This document shows positions 32,631-42,940 of a stretch of 64,000 nt of DNA, piece after piece. The translations under genes were made by a program, and so were the position numbers. A model generated the notes under the pieces. That model was not told where the DNA came from, did no database searches, and saw only the letters and a program-made list of their open reading frames with translations. The DNA is from Apium graveolens (taxonomy: Eukaryota > Streptophyta > Magnoliopsida > Apiales > Apiaceae): assembly GCF_009905375.1 (NCBI RefSeq), contig NW_027417471.1, forward strand, positions 91,392-155,391, read 5' to 3'. Position 1 is the stretch's first letter; the number at the start of each line of letters is the position of its first letter.

Positions 32631-35600
32631 TCAGTTGTCTTCTCTCCTGACTTCACCTTCTTCTAAATCTTGAAGCAATTCCTTGTCAAAGACACGATCC
32701 TTTTCTGAAGTGAAGCTTGCAGGTCTGACTGGTTGAACTCCAACTGACTTCAGCTTATTCTTGAGTTGATTGTACCTTTTAACATTCTTTTCACAATAAG
32801 CTTGAATCAAGTCAGCAGCTTGAGTCTTCAACATGGATGAATATCCAGCAGTTCTCAAATGATGTTCCATCCAGACCAGATGCTTAGCTGAGTAGTCTTT
32901 AAGAGATTGTACATCTAGCTGACAGATTTGAAGACAATCAGACTTAAAGAATCTCACCTGATGAGGATTGTTGACCACTTGAGGACTAGCCCTGCTGGCA
33001 AACTCTTTAAGCCTTTCCCGAAGAACTTCATTCAATTCTGAGCTTCTTTTGACTTTGTTTAAAAGAACCCAAATCTCTGACAACGAACGATTCTCAAATA
33101 GATGAAGTGACACCTTGAATGATCCTTCACTCTGACAATATACAAAAATGCTCATCTCATTTAGGGATCTATCAAAAGCAGCTGTGATCCTTGAGACTTC
33201 AGTCTTGATAGCATTCATGTACATGTCATTGTTAGGATTTGAGATTTCCAGCTTGTCAAGAAGATGTAAGAATTGCCTATCATTGTTAGTGCATAGCTGA
33301 GGCATATCGAGTACTCTCCTAGCTTCATCCCATTTTTCACCAATCTTTAGTCTGACATCTCTTCTCCTTTCTTGAGCCTTAATGTCATGAAGACGTTGCT
33401 TTTGAAGAGTTTCTGTTCTTTGTATGTCTTTCCTCCTGTCAATGATCTGAGAGACCTTCTTGAGTTCAGCTTCTTTTCTTAGCATCTCTGACTGCTCTTT
33501 CTGAAATTCTTTCTCAAACCTAGGATCCACTGTATCTTCTTCTTCCCAATCTTCAAAATCACTTTCTTCTTCAGCTTCAAATAACCCATCTTTATCTTCC
33601 TGAACTGGTTCAGTGGGAATGTCAAAAATATCGAAGTCATCCTGTTCTCCACTGTAGTAGACATCATCAGCCTTTCCTTTATCTCCAGCAGAAGTATCTT
33701 TTTCTTTCCCTTTGGCACTACTCCCTTTCTTCTCCCCCTTAGTTGAGGGATCCTCTACTGACTTTCCTTTGGAACTTCCATCACCTCCAGAGCCTGATCC
33801 TCCACCAGACGGTCCTTCAAAATAAGCTCTTTGTTCTTCATTAGGGCAATGAGAATTCTTGATCATGTAATATAGGTGCTTCATCCCTTCATTTAGATGT
33901 TCCATGCCCGTCTCTATCTTTAGAAATCTTGAGGAGTCCAGTGAATGATTCATCTCAACGAGGTCTTCAAGAGAAGTCATTCTTGTGTGTAGAAAGCAGA
34001 AGTTGGATATGTCATCAGCTGATAAATTTGGAGTGTCCTGAATAGAATTGAGCTTTGGTATTACAGTAGTCTTTAGATCTGAGATGTCATTCCTTATGAT
34101 TGCAAGCTGATTGTTGACAGAGGTGGAAGAAGAAGACCGTTCAACCACTTGTGCTTTGAATGCTTGAGCTTCAGCTTGGCTTTTAGCAAGTTCTTCTTTT
34201 AGGGCAGCAATCTGAGCTAACAGGTTTACAGTATCAGTGTCTGTGTGTGCTCTCACCTGAAGTTCACTCGTGTTTGGTTCACTCATCTCACGTGCATGTG
34301 TTTCTCTCAATATAATTGCTCGTGAGGAGTCTTCCAGTTGCTGTTCTTGTGTACCTGCATTAAAAATCACCCTAGCCTCTTCAAGAGAGGTCAGTGGTGG
34401 TGCAATGGGAATTCGCGAGTCCCGATCCTCAGTCAATGCTATCAAATCTTTTGGAATAGATGTCTGAATTGCTTCAGGGATAGATTGACCGAGTTGCCCT
34501 CCACTTTCTCCAGATAAATCTGCGAGTGGAGAATCCCATAAGGGAGCCAGAGGTGTTGGATCTGGGAGGGGAGAAAATGACTCTATTAAAGATGGCGGAG
34601 AGTCAGATTTTCCCTCTGAAGCATGTGACTGCTCTTCTGCCGTAACTATGGCAGGCACTGTAACCGACTCTACGTGCACTCCTCGCTGTGTGTCCTGAGT
34701 ATGATCTGGGGAAGTGTATGGTTCCATTGTGAGTAATGGAATTGTGCTTGACTCAGTACAAGATGCCATGGCCCTATGGCGAATTTCAATAGATTCATCC
34801 TGTTGAGAGAATGAATCTAGTAACTGTTCATTGGCCATTTCAAAGTCCATGTCCTGTTGGGAGGACAAGGATGGGCTTTCAGATGCCTCAGAATATGTTC
34901 TTCTTTTCTTAGGAGGAGGCAGAGCTGAGGGTTCACTCATATTTAACAATGTACTACTTCCTAGTAATCTCCTGGGTAACATTTTAGACAGTGGGGGAGA
35001 GGTTGAGATAGAATGAGACGCTGTGTTTGGCTCTATGACCTGGGATTGAAGCTGTGGTTCTACAACTTCATGGTCAGCCCTATCAACCACTGGGGGTCTG
35101 TCAACAGAAGTAGGAAGATAGTGAGAGTGAGGAATTACTACCTGTAATGGAAGAGCCTGGGTGGCTTGAACCACTGGAGGTTGAGGTTGCTGTTCATGGC
35201 CGGGAAGATTGAAAATAGGTAAGGGAATATAATTGGCCATGAAAGCAGATACAAGTACTGGAACTTGCATGAATTTGAAGGTTGTGTCTTGGCGAGTGTA
35301 AATCTTTTTGCTAACTGGAGGGGGTTCAGTTACAGCAGAGTTAGCAAAAAGGGCTTTGTGTTCAGGTGTGAGTAGATGATCTGCTATAAGCATGAGAAAA
35401 CGAGCATAGTAACATGATACCCTACAATTTGTAGAATGATCACGTAAAGCAGAAGTTAGACGTCTCAAGAGAATGGGAAAAAGTAGTTTGCCAAAATTGA
35501 TCCTTTGATTGAAAACAACCGTAAGACCAATATACTGCAGAGTGGAAGTGATGTTATGAAAATTGGATTTTGTGCAGTTGGCAAACACTTTGGAAAGTGT

Positions 35601-36014
35601 ATCGAAGAAAATATCCCATTCAGACACCAAATTTGATTTAGAAAGTTTGGTTAAATTGATCACCCCCTGATAGTGAATAGCATTGAAAAAATTTGTGATA
35701 TCATTTTCAGAGGGTAAATTACAGAAATTGTCAAGTGGAAAATTTAGCGCACGATTGACGACTGTTTCATCAACTACATACACTGTGTTTGCCACGGTGA
35801 ATGAAAAAGATTTTGAATCATCGGCCACAGTAGAGGTTGTGCAAATCAGTCTAAGAAGATCGATATTTAAAATCACATTTGATTTAATAGCAGAGCTAAC
35901 AATCGAATGGTCATTTAAAAATCTAATCCAAGGCTTAAATTTTTCAACATCACATTTTTCCGGATTAAAATAACCAACCTGATTATGCGCGACAATTTGG
36001 AAATTGAGAGCCAT
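32631..36014 (-). CDS. SIRE-A 'env-like' extra ORF, 1127 aa, intact
   Basis: Single open frame from ATG 36014. Residues 1-250: folded-looking N-terminal domain (V-V-N-R-A-L-N-F-P-L, then S-C-Y-Y-A-R-F-L-M-L). Residues 270-560: Pro/Ser-rich, with an NLS-like P-P-P-K-K-R-R-T at about 366-373. Residues 597-626: coiled-coil-like (A-A-L-K-E-E-L-A-K-S-Q-A-E-A). Residues 736-785: Gly/Ser then Lys-rich. Residues 800-830: acidic. Residues 832-900: long charged helix. Residues 905-1127: mixed, with a charged end. I see no signal peptide, membrane segment or clear Cys pattern. 'Env-like' is positional naming for SIRE elements; the features suggest an intracellular, perhaps nuclear protein. Function unknown. 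Confidence 0.9.
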   Translation of the reverse strand: MALNFQIVAHNQVGYFNPEKCDVEKFKPWIRFLNDHSIVSSAIKSNVILNIDLLRLICTTSTVADDSKSFSFTVANTVYVVDETVVNRALNFPLDNFCNLPSENDITNFFNAIHYQGVINLTKLSKSNLVSEWDIFFDTLSKVFANCTKSNFHNITSTLQYIGLTVVFNQRINFGKLLFPILLRRLTSALRDHSTNCRVSCYYARFLMLIADHLLTPEHKALFANSAVTEPPPVSKKIYTRQDTTFKFMQVPVLVSAFMANYIPLPIFNLPGHEQQPQPPVVQATQALPLQVVIPHSHYLPTSVDRPPVVDRADHEVVEPQLQSQVIEPNTASHSISTSPPLSKMLPRRLLGSSTLLNMSEPSALPPPKKRRTYSEASESPSLSSQQDMDFEMANEQLLDSFSQQDESIEIRHRAMASCTESSTIPLLTMEPYTSPDHTQDTQRGVHVESVTVPAIVTAEEQSHASEGKSDSPPSLIESFSPLPDPTPLAPLWDSPLADLSGESGGQLGQSIPEAIQTSIPKDLIALTEDRDSRIPIAPPLTSLEEARVIFNAGTQEQQLEDSSRAIILRETHAREMSEPNTSELQVRAHTDTDTVNLLAQIAALKEELAKSQAEAQAFKAQVVERSSSSTSVNNQLAIIRNDISDLKTTVIPKLNSIQDTPNLSADDISNFCFLHTRMTSLEDLVEMNHSLDSSRFLKIETGMEHLNEGMKHLYYMIKNSHCPNEEQRAYFEGPSGGGSGSGGDGSSKGKSVEDPSTKGEKKGSSAKGKEKDTSAGDKGKADDVYYSGEQDDFDIFDIPTEPVQEDKDGLFEAEEESDFEDWEEEDTVDPRFEKEFQKEQSEMLRKEAELKKVSQIIDRRKDIQRTETLQKQRLHDIKAQERRRDVRLKIGEKWDEARRVLDMPQLCTNNDRQFLHLLDKLEISNPNNDMYMNAIKTEVSRITAAFDRSLNEMSIFVYCQSEGSFKVSLHLFENRSLSEIWVLLNKVKRSSELNEVLRERLKEFASRASPQVVNNPHQVRFFKSDCLQICQLDVQSLKDYSAKHLVWMEHHLRTAGYSSMLKTQAADLIQAYCEKNVKRYNQLKNKLKSVGVQPVRPASFTSEKDRVFDKELLQDLEEGEVRREDN

Positions 36015-37306
36015 TTAAAATAATAATAAGACACACGCTTTTCAAAATTTTAAGAATAATATTAAGAAAATTTGAATTAATTAAATTAATTTAATAATTT
36101 GAATTAAATTAATTATAATCGAAAAATTTAGACAGAAATGTATCTCGTTAGAATTTTTTAACTCACAAACACAGTTTTAATAAGCCAAAAGACACAAATC
36201 AGAAATTAAAATTAAAAATAAAAAGTTCAAAATCAACAACACAAATGGAATTTGAAGGGGCAAACTGATTTTTATAAAAATTTTTTTAATAAAAATTCAA
36301 CAGCACCTTTGTATATATATACTTGTATGTATATATCACAAAGTGATGAAATAGTAAGCTGAGTAAAAACTCGAGCAAGGAAATACTCAGATTGATGGTT
36401 TGGTTCGAAGAGAGAGAAGAGAGAAAATTAAGAGATAAAAACTGTTAGATTTTTTTTGAAATGAACTGAACTGATGAAATGGTTTAAAAACAATACACCA
36501 AACGCCTTTATATAACAGCTGGTATGACAATCCGGGATTGTCATACCGATTGTCATACCAGGCAAAAGAAGGAAAAGAAATACAATAGAATAAGTATTAA
36601 AATTATAACTGGTATGACAATCTGATAGTCATACCGATTGTCATACCAGGCAAAATAAAATAAAATAGATATATATAATGTTTATAACTGGCAAGACAAT
36701 CAATAGTCATACCGATTGTCTTGCCAGTATAAAACTATACTGAAAAACACTGAAATGACAATTATATTTGCAAATGACTTTCAGCAAGACAATTTCAATT
36801 GTCTTGCCGATTGTCATTCTGGAAATAAAAGGATTTCACACAGAATTAATATGAAAATAAGTATATATATATAAGTACTGAAATGATTTTCAGCAAGACA
36901 ATTCAATTGTCTTGTCGATTGTCATTGCAGTAGAAAACAAAATAAAATAAAAGGAACAGACTTCTATTTATGTACTGAAACTATTTTACAAAATAGTAAA
37001 ACTGAAATAAACACTTAAAATTTTTACAGAAACAAAGACAATATATCAGAATTTATTATTTTTATTCCAAAAATAGATTTCTCTTGAATTTTAGCAAATA
37101 AAATTCATAGAAAAATATTTTTAGAGGAAATACAATATTCTGAGATATTTTAAATTAACAAGAAGGGAAAATAACAATAGATAAGATAATATATATTACA
37201 TAGAAATAAGCAAGAAATATGATAAAATGATAAAATAAATTTGCAAATGAATTTTTCATTTATGAAAAATTCATTTGTAAATTCATTCAAGAACAGATCC
37301 CAGATA
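36015..37306 (-). other. SIRE-A spacer between pol and extra ORF
   Basis: 1.29 kb without coding frame. It contains five palindromic motif copies (36521-36930), a TATA box (36505-36514) and a leader to the ATG with a CT-rich stretch (36375-36425). The part 36931-37306 next to pol is AT-rich with nothing recognised. Confidence 0.75.
36505..36930 (-). promoter_or_regulatory. Internal promoter-like region with palindromic array (SIRE-A)
   Basis: TATATAAAGG on the minus strand at 36505-36514, with five motif copies upstream at about 36521-36560, 36611-36650, 36690-36726, 36783-36822 and 36891-36930. Each copy is three half-sites, of the type GGTATGACAAT, ATTGTCATACC, GATTGTCATACC. In some copies the arms read GCAAGACAAT/ATTGTCTTGC instead, so both arms change together. 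The same motif is in the LTR. Confidence 0.6.
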
Positions 37307-39640
37307 TTAACTAAATAAATCACTAAAACTATTCAACATGCCCAATTTACCAACTAATCCGGTAAATGTGGATTCGTCAAGTGGTTTAGTGAAAATATCT
37401 GCTATTTGTTCTTCTGTTGGAACAAAAAATAGTTCAACAGTACCATTCATGATGTGCTCTCTAATAAAATGATACCTGATGTCAATGTGCTTTGTCCTCG
37501 AGTGCTGCACAGGGTTGTTGGTAATGGCTATTGCACTTGTGTTGTCACATAAAATAGGAATCTTGTTCAATACAGAGCCATAGTCTCGTAGTTGGTTCCT
37601 AATCCACAAGATCTGAGCACAGCAGCTTCCAGCAGCAATATATTCAGCCTCGGCCGTTGAGTTGGAAACTGTTTGCTGTTTCTTGCTGTACCATGAGACT
37701 AGCCTGCTTCCTAGGAATTGACAACTTCCTGAGGTGCTTTTCCTATCAACAACACTTCCTGCATAATCTGAATCTGTATATCCAACAAGGTTAAAACCAG
37801 ATTCTTTAGGGTACCAAATACCTAGATTTGGTGTTCCCTTAAGATATCTTAAGATTCGTTTAACAACAACGAGATGAATATCTCTAGGATCCGCTTGGAA
37901 CCTTGCACATAAGCATGTAGCATACATAATATCTGGTCTACTTGCAGTAAGATAGAGTAACGAGCCAATCATACCTCTGTAGCTTGTGACATCTACCTTA
38001 ATGGAGTTTTCACATGGTCCAAGCTTGACAGCTGTAGTTGATGGAGTCCTTGCTGATGCAGAATCCTCTAGATTGTACTTTTTGAGGAGTTCTTTGAGAT
38101 ACTTGGATTGACAAATAAATGTTCCATCTAACCTTTGATTTACTTGTAATCCAAGAAAGAACTTCAGCTCTCCCATCATGCTCATTTCAAACTTGCTGTG
38201 CATTAACTTAGCAAATCTCTTACAGAGATTATCATTAGTAGACCCAAATATTATATCATCCACATAGACTTGGACTAATATAGTATCATTCTTATGTTTT
38301 TTAGAAAAGAGAGTTTTGTCTATGACACCTCTAATAAAGCTATTTTCAATAAGAAATTCAGAGAGAGTGTCATACCATTTTCTTGGAGACTGTTTTAGCC
38401 CATAGATAGCCTTGAAAAGAAAGAAGACAAAATCCAAATGATCTGGATCTTCAAAACCAGGAGGTTGCTCTACATATACCTCTTCATCCAGCTTTCCATT
38501 CAGAAAGGCGCTCTTGACATCCATTTGATAAACTTTAAAGTTTGAAAATGCTGCGAATGCCAGAAATATCCTGATGGCCTCAAGTCTAGCCACTGGAGCA
38601 TAGGTTTCATCATAATCAATACCTTCAGCTTGAGAATACCCTTTAGCTACCAGTCTTGCCTTGTTTCTTGTAACCACACCATCTTCATCTAGTTTATTCC
38701 TGAATACCCACCTAGTACCAACAGCTTTCTTGTGTACAGGCCTAGGTACCAGTTTCCAGACTTGTTGACTTTCAAACTGATTGAGTTCATCTTGCATAGC
38801 AATCACCCAATCTGGATCAGACAGTGCTTCTTCAATTTTCTTAGGTTCCATCTCAGAAAGAAATCCTGAGAACAGACACTCATTTTGAGTAGCACGTCTA
38901 GTTCTGACTCCAACATCTGGATCACCAATAATCAACTCAAAAGGGTGAGCTTTATTCCAGACAATCTGTCTTGGAAGATTTGATCTTGATGATTCGCCTT
39001 GAAATTCATTGTGATGTTGTGTCCTACTAGATGATCCTTCAGCATCTCCCCCTGAGTTGTTGCCATGTTGACTTGAAGATTCTCCGTCAGTAGCAGTGGT
39101 ATCTCCATTGTTGCCAAAGTTTCCATCACTATTACCTTGAGTATCATCAGGATTAACAGGTTCTTCACCAGCAACAACCTCAGGTTCTTGACCATGTTCT
39201 GATTCTGAATCTGACGTATCATTAAACTTCAGTTTCTCAGAAGGATCTTCAGTTTGGATACTAGGGAGTTTAGTGTCATCAAATGTAAAATTGACACTTT
39301 CAGTTACTTTATGTTGATCAATGATATACACTCTATATGATCTTCTTCCATATCCAACAAAAATACCCTCATATGCCTTTGCCTCGAACTTACCACGACG
39401 ATCATCTCCATCCTTGAGCACGAAGCATCTGGCACCAAATACATGAAAGTATTTGATAGAAGGTTTCTGTTCATTCAAAATCTCATAAGGAGTTTTCATG
39501 AAGTCTTTGTTGATTAGAGTTCGATTCTGAGTATAACATGCAGTATTGACAGCTTCAGCCCAAAAGTACATTGAAAGACCTGATTCATTTAACATCGTTC
39601 TTGCAGCTTCAATCAATGTACGATTCTTCCTTTCTACCAC
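37307..39640 (-). CDS. pol: SIRE-A pol: integrase C-terminus, RT, RNase H (777 aa)
   Basis: Open frame directly after a TAA (39647-39649) that replaces a Gln codon in P-Q-Q-N-G-V-V-E-R. Residues 1-120: integrase end with V-E-R-K-N. Residues 120-240: variable acidic, Ser/Gly/Asn-rich linker. Residues 300-550: RT, with [10 protein letters not shown] at about 373-382 and catalytic Y-V-D-D at 459-462. Residues 610-760: RNase H with T-D-S-D-Y-A-G, E-A-E-Y, C-D-N-T-S-A-I, ending [10 protein letters not shown]. All catalytic motifs are present. It ends with TAA, not a readthrough-type UAG. Apart from the one stop upstream this pol looks functional. Confidence 0.92.
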   Translation of the reverse strand: MVERKNRTLIEAARTMLNESGLSMYFWAEAVNTACYTQNRTLINKDFMKTPYEILNEQKPSIKYFHVFGARCFVLKDGDDRRGKFEAKAYEGIFVGYGRRSYRVYIIDQHKVTESVNFTFDDTKLPSIQTEDPSEKLKFNDTSDSESEHGQEPEVVAGEEPVNPDDTQGNSDGNFGNNGDTTATDGESSSQHGNNSGGDAEGSSSRTQHHNEFQGESSRSNLPRQIVWNKAHPFELIIGDPDVGVRTRRATQNECLFSGFLSEMEPKKIEEALSDPDWVIAMQDELNQFESQQVWKLVPRPVHKKAVGTRWVFRNKLDEDGVVTRNKARLVAKGYSQAEGIDYDETYAPVARLEAIRIFLAFAAFSNFKVYQMDVKSAFLNGKLDEEVYVEQPPGFEDPDHLDFVFFLFKAIYGLKQSPRKWYDTLSEFLIENSFIRGVIDKTLFSKKHKNDTILVQVYVDDIIFGSTNDNLCKRFAKLMHSKFEMSMMGELKFFLGLQVNQRLDGTFICQSKYLKELLKKYNLEDSASARTPSTTAVKLGPCENSIKVDVTSYRGMIGSLLYLTASRPDIMYATCLCARFQADPRDIHLVVVKRILRYLKGTPNLGIWYPKESGFNLVGYTDSDYAGSVVDRKSTSGSCQFLGSRLVSWYSKKQQTVSNSTAEAEYIAAGSCCAQILWIRNQLRDYGSVLNKIPILCDNTSAIAITNNPVQHSRTKHIDIRYHFIREHIMNGTVELFFVPTEEQIADIFTKPLDESTFTGLVGKLGMLNSFSDLFS

Positions 39641-39646
39641 TCCATT

Positions 39647-40675
39647 TTACTGAGGGGTTCTAGGAGCTGAAAATTGTCTGGTAATCCCTTTGTCTGTACA
39701 GAATCCATTGAGAAGTGTATTCTTGAATTCTGTCCCATTATCTGACCTTATTGCTCTAACAGGGACGTTAGAATCTAACTCAATCATCTTGATATGATCA
39801 ATCACAACTTGTGGTGTTTCATCCTTAGAGTGAAGAAATAAAACCCACGTATACTTGGAATAGTCATCAACTATCACAAGACAGTAACACTTCTTTGACA
39901 TAGAAAGGATATTAACTGGACCAAATAAATCCATGTGCAATAATTGCAGAACACCAGTTATGGAAGATGTGTCAGTGCCTTTGTGACTTGCTTTCTTTGA
40001 CTTTCCTTTCTGGCAAGCCTCACATAGTCCTTCTGGAGAGAATTCCAGCTGAGGCAAACCTCTTACCAATTTTCTTTTGACAAGAGAATTCATTGTTTTG
40101 AAATTGAGATGGGAAAGTCTCTTGTGCCATAGCCAACTCTCATCTGACGATGCCTTTGCATAGAAACAATTGACTTCAAGATTGCTTCCAGAGTTCATGT
40201 CAGCTACGAACATATTTCCTTTCCGGATTCCCATTAAGGAGGGTTTTTCACTTTTCTTGTGCAGAATCTGACACTTCAGCTTGTCGAATAAAACATTGTA
40301 GCCGTTGTCACAGAACTGACTAATGCTAAGCAGATTGTGTTCAAGTCCTTGCACAACATATACATTTTCAATGATAACATTTCCAGCTTGCAAACAGCCA
40401 TATCCCTCCGTTAAACCTTTGCTGTTATCTCCAAAGGTAACCACTGGGCCAGCTTTCTCAACCATATTTGATAGCAGGGCTCTATCTCCGGTCATATGTC
40501 TTGACGATCCGCTGTCAAGAATCCACACTACCGGTTGTACCTGTTTAATGCCCTGCAATACAAATGGATTAGAACTTCTTCGGAACCCAAGCTTGGCTGG
40601 GTCCGGCATACTTGTAAAATTGGCCTTTATCAGGCAAAACAACATTCTTAATTTCACTATTCTCAACATTCTCAA
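39647..40675 (-). CDS. pol: SIRE-A pol N-terminal block: protease and integrase core
   Basis: Frame differs from gag and overlaps its end by about 107 bases. Protease W-I-L-D-S-G-S-S-R-H-M-T-G-D lies near residue 51, GAG-pre-integrase (L-W-H-K-R-L-S-H-L-N) near 190, integrase H-M-D-L-F-G-P near 245 and R-S-D-N-G-T-E-F near 315. It terminates at TAA 39647, just before the catalytic Glu motif, and continues in the same frame in 37307-39640. The first coding residues before the protease are uncertain because the gag/pol frame border is at about 40572. Confidence 0.88.
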   Translation of the reverse strand: MRMLRIVKLRMLFCLIKANFTSMPDPAKLGFRRSSNPFVLQGIKQVQPVVWILDSGSSRHMTGDRALLSNMVEKAGPVVTFGDNSKGLTEGYGCLQAGNVIIENVYVVQGLEHNLLSISQFCDNGYNVLFDKLKCQILHKKSEKPSLMGIRKGNMFVADMNSGSNLEVNCFYAKASSDESWLWHKRLSHLNFKTMNSLVKRKLVRGLPQLEFSPEGLCEACQKGKSKKASHKGTDTSSITGVLQLLHMDLFGPVNILSMSKKCYCLVIVDDYSKYTWVLFLHSKDETPQVVIDHIKMIELDSNVPVRAIRSDNGTEFKNTLLNGFCTDKGITRQFSAPRTPQ

Positions 40676-40802
40676 TGACTGAACATTTGACCTTTAAAAC
40701 AGCCTTATCAAATTTATGTTTAGGCTTAGGCACAAATGTCTCCTTTCTAGCTTTAGGAGGACTAGCAGTCTTAGACCTATCATGCTTTCTATTATTCACA
40801 TG
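40569..40802 (-). pseudogene. gag: SIRE-A gag tail after the TAG
   Basis: Same frame as gag, Lys/Pro-rich (S-P-P-K-A-R-K-E-T-F-V-P-K-P-K), ending A-W-V-P-K-K-F and TAA at 40569-40571. A one-base skip just before this TAA enters the protease frame. Either an inserted T or a programmed +1 shift would explain this. Confidence 0.7.
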
Positions 40803-42842
40803 CTAACGAGGAGTAGTCTTATCATTAGAAACATGCTTACCATTAAAATAAGCAAACAACAGATTAAAAGCACAAGACATACAATCAGGAACACCACATG
40901 CTTTATGAGAAGGATTAACAATAGGCAACTTATGCATGGTAGACATGGCATCTGTTCTATCCAACTCATGTGTGTCTGAGTTAGTCTCAGTTGCTTTCAC
41001 AACCTTGACTGGAACTTTTGACACACTTGACTTGGAGACAGCTTTCTCATAAGCATTATCTTCAGCACGGATTTCTTCTTGAATAATAAAAGAGGTCTCA
41101 TCAAATGAATCAACAATTGATTCTTTATAGAGGGGTTCATCAACACCCTTAAGCACATGTGGTACTTCCCTGCCTTTAGCACATACATGAGGAGGGGAGT
41201 TTATGCCTAATTTTCCAATAGCAGCATTGTAATCATAACCTATTCCATGTGTTTGATTAACAGCTTGCTTATTGTAAAACTCTTTGGACTTCGAACAAGA
41301 ATTAAAGTAAGCTTTAACCTTAGCCTCAAGACCGGTGATCTTGTCTTTGAGAATAGTTTCGAGTTGTCTATAACAGTCAACTCTATTCTCTAGAAAAGAT
41401 ACTTGTTCTTTTAGTTTATCTTGATTAATGTGCACAAGTCTTAATTCATTGACCTCTTTCTCAAGGTCTTTGATTTGTTGATTTAACAATTCATTATCAC
41501 GACGAGCACAATCTAAGTTACCTCTTAGATGATAAACCATTTCAGCATCAGAAAGTTTTACCTCTTTTCTTGACGATGAGGTGCTTGCATCACTAGCCAT
41601 GAGAGCAAGATTCCCAACTTCTTCATCTTCACTGTCAGTATCATCCCAGCTTCTTCCCTTTGCCAGGTACGCCCTTTCAGATTTACTCTTCTGATTAGAA
41701 TCATAAGAGTTCTTCCTAGCTTGTTTTGGCTTCCTGCATTCTGTGGCAAAGTGTCCCAACTCATTACAGTTGAAGCATCGAATGGTGCTTCGATCAACCA
41801 TCCCTGTTTTATACCCACCACTGCTGGTGTTAGAGGATGAAGATCCACCTTTCTGGAATCTGTTGTAGTTGGACTTGTACTTGAACTTGGGATTCCTTTT
41901 GAATCTGACATTTGAGAATCTCTTGACAATCAGGGCCATTGACTCATCCTCCAATTGCTCCAGTTCTTCCAAGGAATAATAATCATCTCCTGATTGATTT
42001 GTAGTAGGAGAATCAAATTCTGCTACTATCACATTATCTTCAACCTTGGAAGACTGTACCATTCTTTCTGACTGTTGAGATTGATGTTGATATTGTGGTT
42101 GTTGTTGTTGTTCATCAGCTACTAGAGCAGTAGACGTGCTGACCACTCTTCCTTTCCCGTAAACTTCCTTCTGCTGAATCTGCTCCAACTCATAAGTCTT
42201 TAACACACCATAGAGCCTTTCCAAAGAAATCTCACTCAGATCTCTTGCTTCTCTTATGGCAGTGATTCTATGTTCGAGATGAGTTGGCAGTGTTAAAAGG
42301 AACTTTTTGTTGACCTCCCTGATGGAATAGTATTTACCATTAATATTCAGGTTGTTGATCAATGCATTGTACCTCTCAAACACTTCAGTGATTCCTTCTC
42401 CTGGATTTGATTTGAAATATTCATATTCAGAGGTTAGGATTTCTAGTTTGTTCTCCCTAACTTCCTCTGTGCCTTCATTAATAATCTCAATAGTTTCCCA
42501 GATATGTTTGGAATCTTTACAATTCATCACATGTCTATTCATCAGGGGATTAAGGGAATCTACTAAGATTAATTGAAGGCTAGCATCCAGGGAAGCTTCT
42601 TCTATTTCAGCAGGAGAGAAGTCCTCAGGATCCTTCACATAAGTTCTCGCTTTGGTGATCACCACATCATTTTCTATTACCTCTGGTTCCATAACCATAG
42701 GAATTTTTGGACCCTTCTTCAACACTTGCAAATATTTGGGGTTAGCAACCTGTAAAAACAGTAGCATCTTCTTCTTCCACATAACATAATTTTCTTTATC
42801 GAAAAGTGGAATTTTAACGGTTCCAACTTTTTGTGTAGTCAT
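40803..42842 (-). CDS. gag: SIRE-A gag, 679 aa to an in-frame TAG
   Basis: ATG 42842. Residues 1-225: copia UBN2-type gag (I-P-L-F-D-K-E-N-Y, H-I-W-E-T-I-E, L-E-R-L-Y-G-V-L-K-T-Y-E-L). Residues 300-345: basic. Intact zinc knuckle CFNCNELGHFATEC at 356-369. Residues 430-510: long coiled-coil-like helix. A second Cys group C-G-V-P-D-C-M-S-C lies at 649-657. TAG at 40803-40805 stands where a Gln codon would keep the frame; the same frame continues to 40569 (W-V-P-K-K-F then TAA). The stop is followed by CAT GTG, which is not the known UAG-CARYYA leakage context. Gag core is intact, so particles might still form. Confidence 0.9.
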   Translation of the reverse strand: MTTQKVGTVKIPLFDKENYVMWKKKMLLFLQVANPKYLQVLKKGPKIPMVMEPEVIENDVVITKARTYVKDPEDFSPAEIEEASLDASLQLILVDSLNPLMNRHVMNCKDSKHIWETIEIINEGTEEVRENKLEILTSEYEYFKSNPGEGITEVFERYNALINNLNINGKYYSIREVNKKFLLTLPTHLEHRITAIREARDLSEISLERLYGVLKTYELEQIQQKEVYGKGRVVSTSTALVADEQQQQPQYQHQSQQSERMVQSSKVEDNVIVAEFDSPTTNQSGDDYYSLEELEQLEDESMALIVKRFSNVRFKRNPKFKYKSNYNRFQKGGSSSSNTSSGGYKTGMVDRSTIRCFNCNELGHFATECRKPKQARKNSYDSNQKSKSERAYLAKGRSWDDTDSEDEEVGNLALMASDASTSSSRKEVKLSDAEMVYHLRGNLDCARRDNELLNQQIKDLEKEVNELRLVHINQDKLKEQVSFLENRVDCYRQLETILKDKITGLEAKVKAYFNSCSKSKEFYNKQAVNQTHGIGYDYNAAIGKLGINSPPHVCAKGREVPHVLKGVDEPLYKESIVDSFDETSFIIQEEIRAEDNAYEKAVSKSSVSKVPVKVVKATETNSDTHELDRTDAMSTMHKLPIVNPSHKACGVPDCMSCAFNLLFAYFNGKHVSNDKTTPR

Positions 42843-42925
42843 TATGAATTTTTTGAGTGAATAAAAAATTCAAGAAGTGAAAGAAACACAAAAGTCTAGG
42901 ATCTTGATTTGTACGTTAATCAGAA

Positions 42926-42938
42926 GGCTCTGATACCA
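42926..42938 (-). promoter_or_regulatory. SIRE-A primer binding site, iMet-tRNA type
   Basis: Minus-strand TGGTATCAGAGCC, two bases from the LTR. The leader to the gag ATG is only about 85 bases. Confidence 0.95.
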
Positions 42939-42940
42939 AT

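Noticed and set aside
36521..36930. CRISPR-like array of short repeats
   Set aside because: Repeats are palindromic, variable and lie in a plant retrotransposon spacer; spacers are not unique-protospacer-like and no cas genes exist.
37307..37309. Stop-codon suppression between pol and the extra ORF, as reported for SIRE1
   Set aside because: Stop is UAA, the UAG-CARYYA context is absent and 1.3 kb of non-coding spacer follows.
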